A DNA stretch of 64,000 nucleotides from contig JAPLFQ010000003.1 in the NCBI GenBank assembly GCA_026390595.1, forward strand, positions 62,001 to 126,000. The letters are read 5' to 3'. Position 1 is the first letter of the stretch; each line of letters begins with the position of its first letter. Under the pieces are notes generated by a model. It was not told where the DNA came from. It did no database searches and saw only the letters and a program-made list of their open reading frames with translations. The DNA comes from Ignavibacteriales bacterium. Lineage in GTDB: Bacteria; Bacteroidota; Ignavibacteria; UBA10030. Below, one piece after another: positions 57,201 through 64,000 of this stretch. Position numbers and translations under genes: made by a program.

Positions 57201-58783
57201 CTGTTCACTGGCGAGGCGAGCGTAGGCACGGCAGGAGAAGTTCCGAGGAATGTCGACCATTGCGGGACATATATTGTTGTCGTAGGAACGTTGTTTGTCA
57301 GGCGCGTTTGACTCGAACCATCCGGGTTCATTGTGTACAGGGAATATATATCCGTGTGATCCCGATCGGACAGAAACGCGATCTTCGTTCCATCAGGAGA
57401 CCAAGTAGTGTGATCGTTAGCGCTCCCCAGAGTCGTCAACTGTGTTTGCCCGGATCCATCAGCATTCACGATATATACCTGATGATTACCGGTCGCCCCA
57501 CGACTAAATGATATCCGCGTGCCATTGGGCGACCAAGCGATCGGACTCCAATCTGGCACCGTGTTATTCGTCAGACGTGTTTGGCCGGTACCATCGGCGT
57601 TCATGACGTAGATCTCACCGTTACCGTCGCGGTCTGTCCAGAACGCGATTTTTGAGCCGTTGGGGGACCATGAAGCAGCACCGTCGGATGCCGTATTATT
57701 CGTCAACCGAGTCTGACCTGTGCCGTCAATATTCATGACATAGATTTCGTTGTTGCCGTCTCGGTCTGAAGTGAAGGCGATCTTTGTTCCGTCCGGTGAC
57801 CAAGCTGGGCTAGAATCGCTGGCCGCATTGTTCGTAATGCGCGTTTGATTTGTGCCGTCAGCATTCATGATGTAGATTTCGTTGTTCCCGTCACGATTCG
57901 AATAGAACACGATCTTTGATCCGTCGGGTGACCAGTGAGGGTCACTTTCCTGCGCAGAGTTGCTGGTTAATCGTATCCAATTGCTTCCGTCGGAGTTTGA
58001 TTTGTAGATCTGATACCGATTTGCTCCGTCGAAAGCGTTCGAGCTGAAGACGAATTTTGTGTTCGCCAGCGACCCCGAAGCCCAGCCTCCCTCGTGATAA
58101 AGGGAGTCGACCTCGTTGATCGCCAAGGACCTGTTGTAGATCCTGATGTCATCCATGTCTCCCACAAAGGAGGAGCCGCCGGGGGAATTCTCGTTTCCAA
58201 TGCGAAGGCTTAAACTTGTGTTGTTGATAACAATTGCTGCAGTACCCTGAGCATCGAGCGATCCATTCACGTAGAACGACCAACTGTTGTCGGACTTCTT
58301 GAACAAAAAGACAACATGTTGCCAACTGCTTACCGCGAACTTCGCGCCCCCGTTCAGAAAATTGAATACACCGCTGCTGATCCAATTGGCCAGATTGGGT
58401 GTGCGGGTCGAATTTACTCTCAAAGCCCACGTCCCGACATCTCGACTTGCCTGGTGCTTTGACAGCAGTATGGGAGTATAGCTGAAATCCGATCCTCTGA
58501 ACCACACCGAAATAGTGAAGTCGTTTTGCAGATCAAGAAGACTGTTATCAGCGATCTCAATTATCGAACTGGTCGTTCCAAGGTTGGTGGCTTTGTTTGC
58601 CGCTCCAAATCTATCGCTTGTCCAGCTCACACCGGTGCTCGCCGTACCGTTGAGACTATTTCCGCTCGCGTCATTCGCGTTTCCGTTGAATGGGTAGTAT
58701 GCTACAAGGCCATTCGTTGGCACTTGCGCGTACAGCACAGTTGCACTCACCACAATCGTCGAAAACAACCTCACCATTCTCAT
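51296..58783 (-). CDS. Giant T9SS surface protein with LamG, TolB-like propeller and 16 FN3-like repeats
   Basis: 2495 residues from the ATG at 58783 (AGGA five bases upstream). A GTG at 58807 also has a site (GGAG) and is possible. After a signal peptide (VSATVLYAQ) come a LamG domain (~20-230) and six PD40/TolB-type blades (~236-511; WSPDGTKIAFTSDRDGNNEI, YVMNADGTGQTRLTNN), i.e. a six-bladed propeller. Sixteen FN3-like domains (~511-2050; SPTLSWGxSxGATSYRLQVS, TYYWRVNATNAAGTS) follow, then the shared C-terminal cassette (IGLPGSTAIP ... SWNLITNPF) and a T9SS sorting domain (NFPNPFNPTTSLRLSLPE). Serine/threonine/alanine-rich Ig modules suggest a long stalk, with LamG and propeller as the binding head. 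Its stop is overlapped by or lies next to the start of the GRPSG-tailed protein. Confidence 0.9.
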   Translation of the reverse strand: MRMVRLFSTIVVSATVLYAQVPTNGLVAYYPFNGNANDASGNSLNGTASTGVSWTSDRFGAANKATNLGTTSSIIEIADNSLLDLQNDFTISVWFRGSDFSYTPILLSKHQASRDVGTWALRVNSTRTPNLANWISSGVFNFLNGGAKFAVSSWQHVVFLFKKSDNSWSFYVNGSLDAQGTAAIVINNTSLSLRIGNENSPGGSSFVGDMDDIRIYNRSLAINEVDSLYHEGGWASGSLANTKFVFSSNAFDGANRYQIYKSNSDGSNWIRLTSNSAQESDPHWSPDGSKIVFYSNRDGNNEIYIMNADGTNQTRITNNAASDSSPAWSPDGTKIAFTSDRDGNNEIYVMNIDGTGQTRLTNNTASDGAASWSPNGSKIAFWTDRDGNGEIYVMNADGTGQTRLTNNTVPDWSPIAWSPNGTRISFSRGATGNHQVYIVNADGSGQTQLTTLGSANDHTTWSPDGTKIAFLSDRDHTDIYSLYTMNPDGSSQTRLTNNVPTTTIYVPQWSTFLGTSPAVPTLASPVNSATGVSTSPILSWGASSGATSYELQVSTNSSFSSTVLDQSGITATSYSVTGLSGGTQYYWRVNATNAAGTSAWSSTSSFTTIVTVSIPSPPALPGSPVDGATGVSVSPTLSWSASSGAVSYRLQVSTNSTFSSLAFDQSGITAATYPVTGLSNNTLYYWRVNATNTAGTSSWSSTWSFTIIPAIPPVPTTPSPGDGATNQSASPTLSWGVSAGATSYRLQVSLNSAFSTMVLDQSGITGTSYGVSGLSNIAQYYWRVNASNSAGTSAWSNAWSFTTIPSIPPPPTTPSPVDLAPNQSTSPTLSWGGSTGATSYRLQVSTTASFSTFIIDQNGLTTNSYSASGLSMGTTYYWRVSATNVAGTSSYSSVWTFSTGVIVSPPTTPTPADLSTGVSITPTLSWNASSGATSYHIQVSTSASFANLLFDQSGIAGTSFNASGLVNGTTYYWQVNATNSMGTSSWSKVWTFTTIPIIPPIPVGPTPVEGALNVLTNTTLGWVASAGAVTYRLQIATSASFASPVVDQTGLSSPSYTPIGLANSTLYYWRVNASNAGGTSIWSGPWSFTTIVAPPILTLLSPADGSTGTSVNPTLSWSSAAGATTYRLQVSTSSSFSPLVVDQAGLTATSYSVSGLSNSTLYYWRVNSSNAGGSGAWSALRSFTTIIAPPPTPVLTSPINGVSNQAIALSLVWGAASGASTYRLQVSTSQFFSTILTDVSGLTATSYDISGLAYATTYYWQVCATNAGGTSSWSLPSSFSTANIPLPAVVLSSPADGAQGQSTNPSFSWLSVNGATSYQLQVSSTSSFSTLVVDQSFLATPSFTVTGLSNGLTYYWRVRAANAGGPGPFSSTRSFVTIPLSPPAPLLNTPLDGAQKVSASPTLTWYAVSSAETYRVQVSTSSSFATTLVDQAGLTTTVYSASGLGYSTNYYWRVNATNAGGTGPWSANRSFTTNVAPPPTPSLASPATGSSDVALTPTLSWGAAASATAYRVQVSFSSNFASTVVDDSTLTGTSRQIGPLTNGATYYWRVSASNAGGWGANSTVWNFMTIPAPPLAPVLSSPSDVGTRISVNPTLTWNASAGATRYHVQLSISPTFGTTVLDDSAVTTTSKGVGPLGNSTTHYWRVSASNAGGSSSYSGIWSFTTVVPPPQAPTLLAPADVGSGISINPTLNWNASAGATKYHVQVSTSQTFGSLLIDDSTITATSKGVGPLANSTTYYWRVCALNDGGSSPYQAARSFTTIIQVPDVVSLTSPAGGVTEQPISLTLGWSQAPRAATYHLQLSVSSSFSPLLLDDSTIVNTSYQTPSLAANTVYYWRVGGVNAGGAGAWSISRSFTTVPILTVGPALISPQDNELNVSLSPTLSWNTLSGAVSYRLQVSATSDFATLILDQSGLTSPSRSVTGLANGAKYFWRVNASNSAGTSPYSGQRSFTTFFLPPAAPVISSPGSGSSNQPTTVTLTWSAPSTALTYHLQVSQNTAFAPTLVDDSTITSTSRQAGPLSFGGTYYWRVSASNTGGSSPYTQASSFSVVPAPAPSVSISTTISFPARSRAGDFTASDYHLIGLPGSTAIPVASVLSGTQKKDWQVYWDNGNASNYLVEYVAGNQFQFGSGKAFWVVSKSSLTINQSVTFPTLNSSGNFEIPLQPSWNLITNPFNSSIPWSRIQSANNTTASIFAFNGSFGSPSVNFDPYVGYYYFNGSPGTTLPVLKIPYTALFGNLAGPIGPTYDGWKVAMSLSSEGSSEQSLAEASFGVSVGAANGMDAFDMRKPRAVAQTSGLYFDRPDWDALYSTFGSDIRPVINRIEKWDFKVNAEPLRPSRLIFRGLADVPMSNEVYLVDAANCISANLRLDSVYSFVSPLRELQFSVFVGSTDAVLARIVQALPTEYELSNNFPNPFNPTTSLRLSLPERSMVHLAIYNILGQKIRSLRTGTLTAGNHWITWDGKNDQGAIAPSGVYYCRLNIEGRQSIVRRMVLLK

Positions 58784-58981
58784 TCGATTCCTAGTAGGCT
58801 GGGCCACGACTAGAACTCCTCTCGGATTGGAGCAGAACGTTTGATTTCAAAATCTGACCATGCTGCCACAGAACGTCTAATCTGACACTTAGGATGTTCA
58901 CTCAGGAGCCATTTGCCACACCCTGCACGAAAATGGGCTCTCGTTCTCTTGAGGGATCGCTGATCCTGCGCACCGCCTCAT

Positions 58982-60568
58982 TCACTTTTCCACCGTCGTC
59001 AGTACCAGTCGGGTTTCGGCTCGCATGGTTCCCTGCTTCGTCATCTTCATTCCTCGCTGTGTTGAGAGGAACTTTCCAAGATCTTCTTTCAGCACGTCGT
59101 AGTCTCCCCATTTTTCAGTAACGAGAGACTCGAATGGTTCTGAACTAGCAAACACCTGCATTTGTTCCACTCCATACGGCGCATCGCAGGTAAACATCCA
59201 GCGGGGAGAAGTATAAACCATGTTTACTTTTGACTGGTCAATCACATGGTCCTTTTCAAGAACGACGCGCATGCCATTTGCAAGGTGATACATGAACCGG
59301 ATGTGGCAAGGGACGTTGACACGCACATATACCGTCATGGTATCTTCACGCGTGAACACCAGGTCCTCCGTCCCCTTATTCGTCCACAACTCGAGCATCA
59401 ACCCACCGCCAACTACTTCGTCTTTTCCAAACTGCTTCTGATCGATCAAAGCCGCCTGGAAATTCTGAGGTTCGAGACTTAAGCCACTGCTTGACAGAAC
59501 CTGCTCGTCGACGGTCATCTCCGCACTCGCCACGATCTTTCCATCTGAAGTCTTCTGAAGCAGCGCAATAACCTTCACCTTCCCTTGCTGCTTCCAGTAG
59601 GATCCTTTGAGCATGTGTTCGGCACCTGCAGCTTCTGCGATACTTCGGGAGATATTGAATTCCCTGGAGTTGTTCGACTCAATCGGTTGCACGGGGTTCC
59701 ACTTCGCCACTTCGATCAGTTTCCCTTCGAGAACCTGCTTGAAATACCTGGCAAATGGGCTCCCTATCTTCGTGTCCTGGAAAGTAAAGGGGCTAACCAG
59801 TACGCTCGTATTCCCGAGGGCACATTGCTCCTTCAAACAATAGGCGAGATTCCACGCAAGATCCTCGATGCTGGAGACAGGCTTCTGAAGCAAACGCTGG
59901 ACCGCCTCCCGAACCTCCGACAGCGCGATCTCCTCCTTCGCCACCCGACCCGCAAGCTCCCTGGATGCATCACTTGTTGCTGCCCGCGCCACCAGCAAGA
60001 TAGCTTGCGCTTCCTCCAGTGCCCGGAACAGAGAATGGCACGCCAGGTATTCATCCAGCGCTTTCGTCTTCAATCCGCTCCCCTCAATCAGCTTGCCTGA
60101 TTCGAGGTGCTGCCTGATCTCTTTCTTGAGCGCAGCCTCTTTTTCATCATACATCTTGACCAAGTGACCCCGTGGCACGATGGCGAGTGCATATGACATC
60201 TCCTCATCATCATCGTAAAATGTCTGGAAATCGACCCCCTGTATTTCAAGCGTCGACATGGACTGAGTGGCGTTGGTGAAATAGGATGTGATTGTCGAGT
60301 TTTGCTCCACGACGGCGGACCCGACCTCGCTCTGGATACGAACCTTTATTCTCTGTGCCAGATACCCCCGGGCGACTTCAATTGCCCGCTGTTGACTTTT
60401 CGCTTTGTCGAACTCCTTGTTCACCTTACACATCCCAAACCCTGTAAGATAAACCTGATCGGGGAATTTCACGCTTGTTCCGCCGTTCTTGACCCACTCC
60501 GGCGTTTGCGCCAGAAGGAGCGCACATGGCAACGTGAAAAGAAGAGACACAATTATGAATCGTTTCAT
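58982..60568 (-). CDS. Exported LPP20/DUF4384-like protein
   Basis: 528 residues from the ATG at 60568 (AAGGA eight bases upstream; MKRFIIVSLLFTLPCALLLAQ signal peptide). An upstream in-frame ATG adds only basic residues and was not used. The N-terminal part (about 22-130; YLTGFGMCKVNKEFDKAKSQ, then a RAIEVARGYLAQRIKVRI helix) fits LPP20/FlgT-type domains. A long helical middle (about 130-220) is followed by a CsgG/TolB-like alpha/beta stretch (about 255-370, SVLVSPFTFQDTKIG, AEHMLKGSYWK). The C-terminal part (about 391-528) with LELWTNKG, VYVRVNVPCHIRFMY and VLEKDHVID resembles DUF4384. It lies 198 bases upstream of the 2495-residue giant and downstream of an LPP20 lipoprotein. Likely an outer-membrane or periplasmic assembly factor; inferred. 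Confidence 0.8.
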   Translation of the reverse strand: MKRFIIVSLLFTLPCALLLAQTPEWVKNGGTSVKFPDQVYLTGFGMCKVNKEFDKAKSQQRAIEVARGYLAQRIKVRIQSEVGSAVVEQNSTITSYFTNATQSMSTLEIQGVDFQTFYDDDEEMSYALAIVPRGHLVKMYDEKEAALKKEIRQHLESGKLIEGSGLKTKALDEYLACHSLFRALEEAQAILLVARAATSDASRELAGRVAKEEIALSEVREAVQRLLQKPVSSIEDLAWNLAYCLKEQCALGNTSVLVSPFTFQDTKIGSPFARYFKQVLEGKLIEVAKWNPVQPIESNNSREFNISRSIAEAAGAEHMLKGSYWKQQGKVKVIALLQKTSDGKIVASAEMTVDEQVLSSSGLSLEPQNFQAALIDQKQFGKDEVVGGGLMLELWTNKGTEDLVFTREDTMTVYVRVNVPCHIRFMYHLANGMRVVLEKDHVIDQSKVNMVYTSPRWMFTCDAPYGVEQMQVFASSEPFESLVTEKWGDYDVLKEDLGKFLSTQRGMKMTKQGTMRAETRLVLTTVEK

Positions 60569-60792
60569 CGAGTGTTTCCTTCTTCTGGGACGCAAAAAAG
60601 CACGGGGATCGCTTTGTTCGCTTCTTCACGGCCTCAAGCGAGGACAGCGCCGATGCCAAGAGTCAAAGGCGTCTCTTCGTGTCAGCTTTCTTGCCGTCGT
60701 GTGAAGCATTCGGCAGTGGAAATGCAATGTGAGGTTTTGCCGAGCTTACAGGGCTACAGCGAGAGTCTCACGCCACTTTGACCGAGGAAACA

Positions 60793-61362
60793 CTACTGCT
60801 TTTTCTTCGCCTCCTCGTACTCCTTCACTTCCTTGTCGAGATCCTCAAACGTCTTGGCAGCCCGGAACCGCGTGAACATCTGCTCGTTGGTCTTGATCTG
60901 CTGCATCAATGCCTCGCTCGCCGCACCCACCGGATATTCCACCATCACATAGGCTCTCCAATTGCTTCCGTCCTTCACGATCTTCTTCTTGCTTTCCTTG
61001 CTACCCGACAAACTATTGGAGACCACATTCTTACTTGCCTGCGTGAACATGTCAAGAAGCTGGGCGTTGTTTGCAGTTCCCGTCTCTTCGGTGAAACGCT
61101 TCTGCAATCCCGATATCTTTGTCTCGACCATTCGACCGAGTTCAGTTCTCGCTGCATTCGTGGACTTGTCAACGGCAAGCTGCATATCTCCCGAGACCTG
61201 TGAACTGGTCGCGAAAAACACACTGGGATCTTGTGGTACATTGATATACCATTCAGGAATATCCCCGGCGCCAGTGCCTCCAATTGTCTGCGAGCCGGAA
61301 CTGCAACCGATCAGCGTCAGAACAATGATGCCGAACAATGCGATCGAAATGAGAGTGCGCAT
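60793..61362 (-). CDS. LPP20-family lipoprotein
   Basis: 189 residues from the ATG at 61362, which has GGAGG four bases upstream. It begins with a lipoprotein signal (LTLIGCSSGS, Cys20). The mature part matches LPP20: PEWYINVPQDPSVFFATS, STNAARTELGRMVETKI, and WRAYVMVEYPVGAASEAL, ending in a charged helix (KEVKEYEEAKKKQ). LPP20-type lipoproteins sit in the outer membrane and often accompany secretion or surface-assembly systems. The gene follows the transglutaminase-like gene by 49 bases and precedes the larger LPP20/DUF4384-like gene, so the three probably form one unit. Confidence 0.88.
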   Translation of the reverse strand: MRTLISIALFGIIVLTLIGCSSGSQTIGGTGAGDIPEWYINVPQDPSVFFATSSQVSGDMQLAVDKSTNAARTELGRMVETKISGLQKRFTEETGTANNAQLLDMFTQASKNVVSNSLSGSKESKKKIVKDGSNWRAYVMVEYPVGAASEALMQQIKTNEQMFTRFRAAKTFEDLDKEVKEYEEAKKKQ

Positions 61363-61411
61363 ACAGCCTCCATAGTTGTTGAATGGGATATGTGTGAATT
61401 CTTGTTCCTGA

Positions 61412-62905
61412 TTAGTTTTCAATTGCGTGGCTTACGATCGGAATTACATTGGGATTCACGGACTTGAATTGCGGCATACATGCGCCAGCATCGGCATTGA
61501 TGTAAGTCGGGTCGCATATGACATACCTCTTGCTTTGATACTCGATTGCATCACCGCTGACCTTCGTGCTGAAGAGAACCGCTGTGGCAATGTGTCCGGG
61601 GTAATCCAGGCCCACGACCCCGAGACCTAGCAATTGTCGCACAAGATATGCGAACAGAATTGAGCGGTCTTCACAATCTGAGTAGGGATAAAAGAGTGTT
61701 TCATCCGGAAAGAGTGGTTTCTCCTTTCCGAATTGCTCCGGATCCGTCTTGTATTCGAAAGCGGTCTGCACAAACCGAAGCAACATGTTCACAGCAACGA
61801 GTTCCGTCTTACCTTGCAGTGCGACTTTCAACTGAGGCAAAAGTGATTGGATTGCCTCAGCAGAGGCAGGCGCATCGAAGTACTGCTTCATATCGCTGAG
61901 CGGATAGTCAGTGAAGAAATCCACAGCATCTCTGCTCATTCTGATAGTGAATTCACGCACCTCCCCCTCGAACGTGAATTGGAGCTTCCTCGTGGCCGCC
62001 TCACGCTTCAGCTTTGGCAACTCCTTGACAGTGAAGTCTATGTTCTTGTCCGCCCCGGGATATTTCCCTTCATATGTATAGAGCGGACCATCAAATGACT
62101 TTGTAGCAGCGTCAAGCGAGGGACCGTAGAACCTTCGTTGGTCGTTGGCAAAGCAGAGATACGAGACGAAGTAGAGCCTGGTGTCGGACGGCAACAAGAG
62201 GTAGAGCTGGTTGTTGTTGTACCCCACTTTTGAATCATATCCGGACTTGGCGAGCATGAACCATGTAAACAGTATCTGTTCATTTCGAGATGTGGAGTAG
62301 ATCTTCTGGCTTACTTTGTACAGAAACTGGACATATCCCCAGTCATTCAGACACATTTCACTGCGATCATGCTGGACTTGCGCTAGTAGGTTTTCGTAGC
62401 TGGATCTACTCAACGCGGCCCAAAACTCGCTGATCACATCTTTGTTGACATTCGCTCCGAGTCTTGGCAGAGCCGCATCATCAAGCTGAAGCGACACCTT
62501 CGTATTAAAAAAGGGAACATCTCGGGATGATCGTTTCTCTGCCTTGCTGACGGACGGGACAGGTGCCGACTTTGGCTGCGGCTCGGGTTTCTCTTTCGCT
62601 GGCGGGACACCTTTGAATTGAACTGGAATCGAGGTTGTATCTTTTGGCGGTAGCGACGGCGGCCGATACACCGGCAACCTTACTGGTTTCGGCGTCTCAT
62701 CCGGAACGAGCCCGTTGAACGATTGCATTTGCTTCCACTCGCGTTTCAGGAAGTCGGTGAATTCCTTGTCACGCTCGTCCTTGAATTGTTGGTACCTCTC
62801 TTGCTCTTTCTGAAGCCACTTTTGGTAATCAGGCTCTTGGGCTTGAACATACATGATGCCTATGGCCACAAATAGAAACAGAAGCAAGACTCTCCGTTGA
62901 CGCAT
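61412..62905 (-). CDS. Exported transglutaminase-like protein
   Basis: 497 residues from the ATG at 62905 (GGAG seven bases upstream). The frame continues upstream but without a signal, and this start gives the signal peptide MRQRRVLLLFLFVAIGIMYV. A charged coiled-coil-like stretch (about 25-65, WLQKEQERYQQFKDERDKEF) and a proline-rich linker (about 70-125) precede a large mixed domain. The C-terminal part has the transglutaminase/papain-like triad in order: Cys411 in YSDCEDRSILFAYL, His438 in YPGHIATAV and Asp465 in YVICDPTYINADAG. These folds act as proteases, amidases or cross-linkers. In envelope proteins of this type the substrate is often peptidoglycan or another surface protein; which applies here is unknown. 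It is the first gene after the long right-hand gap, so its promoter should lie in that gap. Confidence 0.88.
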   Translation of the reverse strand: MRQRRVLLLFLFVAIGIMYVQAQEPDYQKWLQKEQERYQQFKDERDKEFTDFLKREWKQMQSFNGLVPDETPKPVRLPVYRPPSLPPKDTTSIPVQFKGVPPAKEKPEPQPKSAPVPSVSKAEKRSSRDVPFFNTKVSLQLDDAALPRLGANVNKDVISEFWAALSRSSYENLLAQVQHDRSEMCLNDWGYVQFLYKVSQKIYSTSRNEQILFTWFMLAKSGYDSKVGYNNNQLYLLLPSDTRLYFVSYLCFANDQRRFYGPSLDAATKSFDGPLYTYEGKYPGADKNIDFTVKELPKLKREAATRKLQFTFEGEVREFTIRMSRDAVDFFTDYPLSDMKQYFDAPASAEAIQSLLPQLKVALQGKTELVAVNMLLRFVQTAFEYKTDPEQFGKEKPLFPDETLFYPYSDCEDRSILFAYLVRQLLGLGVVGLDYPGHIATAVLFSTKVSGDAIEYQSKRYVICDPTYINADAGACMPQFKSVNPNVIPIVSHAIEN

Positions 62906-63670
62906 GGTTGTGCTCCGGGAACGCGCGCATCGCTGAAAATCTTCAGCACTCCCCTCTGCGACTTCTCTCTTCTCTCCCTTTGTACAAGAATTTAGCCCCA
63001 AGCGCGACCCACATTCCCTGTGAGGACTGAGCACTCGGGGCTATTAAAGCCTCCTGCGCAGGGAGACTACACCAATGATCGGCGTAAACGGGAATGTGGG
63101 TTGACCAGGATACTGGCCAGGCGCTTGCTCTCGTCACACTTGCAGGCCGGTGCTAATTAACGCGGATCTCACTGATTTGAATTTGCCTGCGAGTCTCGGA
63201 CGATAGGCGGTTGAGGAACAACAACGGTCAATGTTTGAAGAGATTGTATGAAAGTCAATTCGCTCAATTACGTACAAAATGCGTGTACGTAATAATACGT
63301 ACACGAAATATCCGTAAAACACCGGGAAAATGCGGAATCATGTAGCATCCGCGATCCGTCGGGAATAGATTCTCACTGTTGAGAATGGTCCATCACCTCT
63401 CAGCGGTACACCGTCGCGTCATGAGGAAGACTGGCGTAGAGTCGTTGTTTCTTGGCAGCCCTCGAGAAACAATCGCTGTTCCTGACCAGAGTCCTGTGTT
63501 GGTGCCAATGCTAAGTTAGTCAATTTGCTCAGCAAATTCCGACTGGGCCAAAGCAACGTTCGGAACTTAGTAGCGGGGGAGTATGAACCTGCAACTGTTC
63601 ATGAAGAGCACTTCGCGACACATTCAGGGAGGCTGGCCCCCTCGCCTCAAATCATGAACTCTCTCAACAT
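62906..63670. other. Long intergenic gap with interlocking palindromes
   Basis: No credible gene was found in these 765 bases. The notable part is 63267-63305, where three copies of tacgtac-type half-sites overlap. The rest shows no tRNA, mobile element or clear promoter. It separates the transglutaminase unit from the truncated cargo gene at the right edge and probably contains the promoter of the right-hand locus. Confidence 0.5.
63267..63305. promoter_or_regulatory. Two mutually exclusive palindromes
   Basis: attacgtac (63267-63275) pairs perfectly with gtacgtaat (63285-63293), and cgtgtacgta (63282-63291) pairs perfectly with tacgtacacg (63296-63305). The central segment is shared, so only one hairpin can form at a time. 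It lies about 360 bases upstream of the transglutaminase-like start. It may be a multi-half-site operator or a switchable leader structure. Confidence 0.4.
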
Positions 63671-64000
63671 TCAGCGGATTAGGATCATCTTTTTCGTCTC
63701 CACAAATTCACCTGCCTGCAACCGACAGAAATACACGCCACTTGCCAGGTTGCCGGCTTCCCATTGTGATTCGTAGACTCCCGGGGGGTTTTCACCGTTA
63801 ACAAGAACCGCAACCTCTCGGCCGAGAGCATCAAGGATGCTCAACCGAATCTTCGTGGTTTTCGGAATCGAGAACGCGATCCTCGTAGATGGATTGAATG
63901 GGTTGGGATAGTTTTGTTCAAGGTGGAATCCAATAGGGATTTGAGTCGCCTCCTTTGCTGAAACGATAACCGAATTTGAAGAAGACTGAACAGCGACGGT
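63671..64000 (-). CDS. T9SS cargo protein, C-terminal end only
   Basis: 110 codons are open from the window edge to a TGA at 63671-63673; the 5' part is outside. The visible part is a short linker (SSNSVIVSAKEATQIPIGF) and a complete T9SS sorting domain: LEQNYPNPFNPSTRIAFSIP, LSILDALGREV, LASGVYFCRLQAGEFVETKK and a final MILIR. It belongs to the PST type seen also in the 4211-residue giant (PNPFNPST), rather than the PET type of the tandem giants. Nothing can be said about its passenger domains. Confidence 0.85.
   Translation of the reverse strand, partial: TVAVQSSSNSVIVSAKEATQIPIGFHLEQNYPNPFNPSTRIAFSIPKTTKIRLSILDALGREVAVLVNGENPPGVYESQWEAGNLASGVYFCRLQAGEFVETKKMILIR

Noticed and set aside
63525-63776. 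Plus-strand open frame in the right-hand gap
   Set aside because: It runs into the antisense of the truncated sorting domain and shows no ribosome site or recognisable protein features.

Overview
The window looks like a piece of a mid-GC chromosome from the Bacteroidota/Ignavibacteriota (FCB) side of the tree. Six C-terminal regions carry a type IX secretion (T9SS) sorting domain of the NYPNPFNP(E/S)T...DxLGR...SGVY type. The genes nevertheless use clear Shine-Dalgarno sites (AGGAGG, GGAGG), which is more typical of Ignavibacteria-like lineages than of Bacteroidia. The assignment is inference; no rRNA or marker gene is present. Every supported gene is on the minus strand, so the window reads from right to left.

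Right edge to centre (64000 to 30242): a truncated T9SS cargo gene; a 765-base gap with interlocking palindromes; a transglutaminase-like exported protein; an LPP20-type lipoprotein; an LPP20/DUF4384-like protein; a 2495-residue giant with a LamG domain, a TolB-like propeller, 16 FN3-like domains and a sorting domain; a small membrane-anchored protein ending in GRPSG; two exported caspase-fold peptidases, one with PEGA repeats; a cohesin lipoprotein whose stop overlaps the start of a 4211-residue giant carrying a dockerin-like segment; a CHASE2 adenylate cyclase; an SH3b-M48 metallopeptidase; and an orphan sorting domain in the same frame as the peptidase, behind one stop codon.

Centre to left (29850 to 3652): three giant T9SS cargo genes in tandem (2049, 1777 and about 3383 residues) built from propellers, LamG, FN3-like and sulfatase-modifying-factor-like domains. 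They are followed by a small secreted protein, a second GRPSG-tailed protein, a PEGA protein, an LPP20-like protein and an NTF2-like secreted protein. This order partly repeats the first locus. The far left holds a separate carbohydrate module: an exported aldose 1-epimerase and the start of a large glycosidase-like protein that runs off the window.

Taken together the window is a surface-protein island. It encodes at least five giant T9SS cargoes and a set of periplasmic or outer-membrane partners (LPP20, PEGA, GRPSG-tail and cohesin proteins, caspase-fold and M48 peptidases, transglutaminase fold, adenylate cyclase) that could anchor, process or sense them. No T9SS machinery gene is in view. 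The most unusual points are the cohesin/dockerin pair with an ATGA overlap, the exact 30-base palindrome inserted in frame into a sorting signal, the peptidase/sorting-domain pair split by a single stop, and the twice-occurring giant/GRPSG-tail/PEGA neighbourhood.
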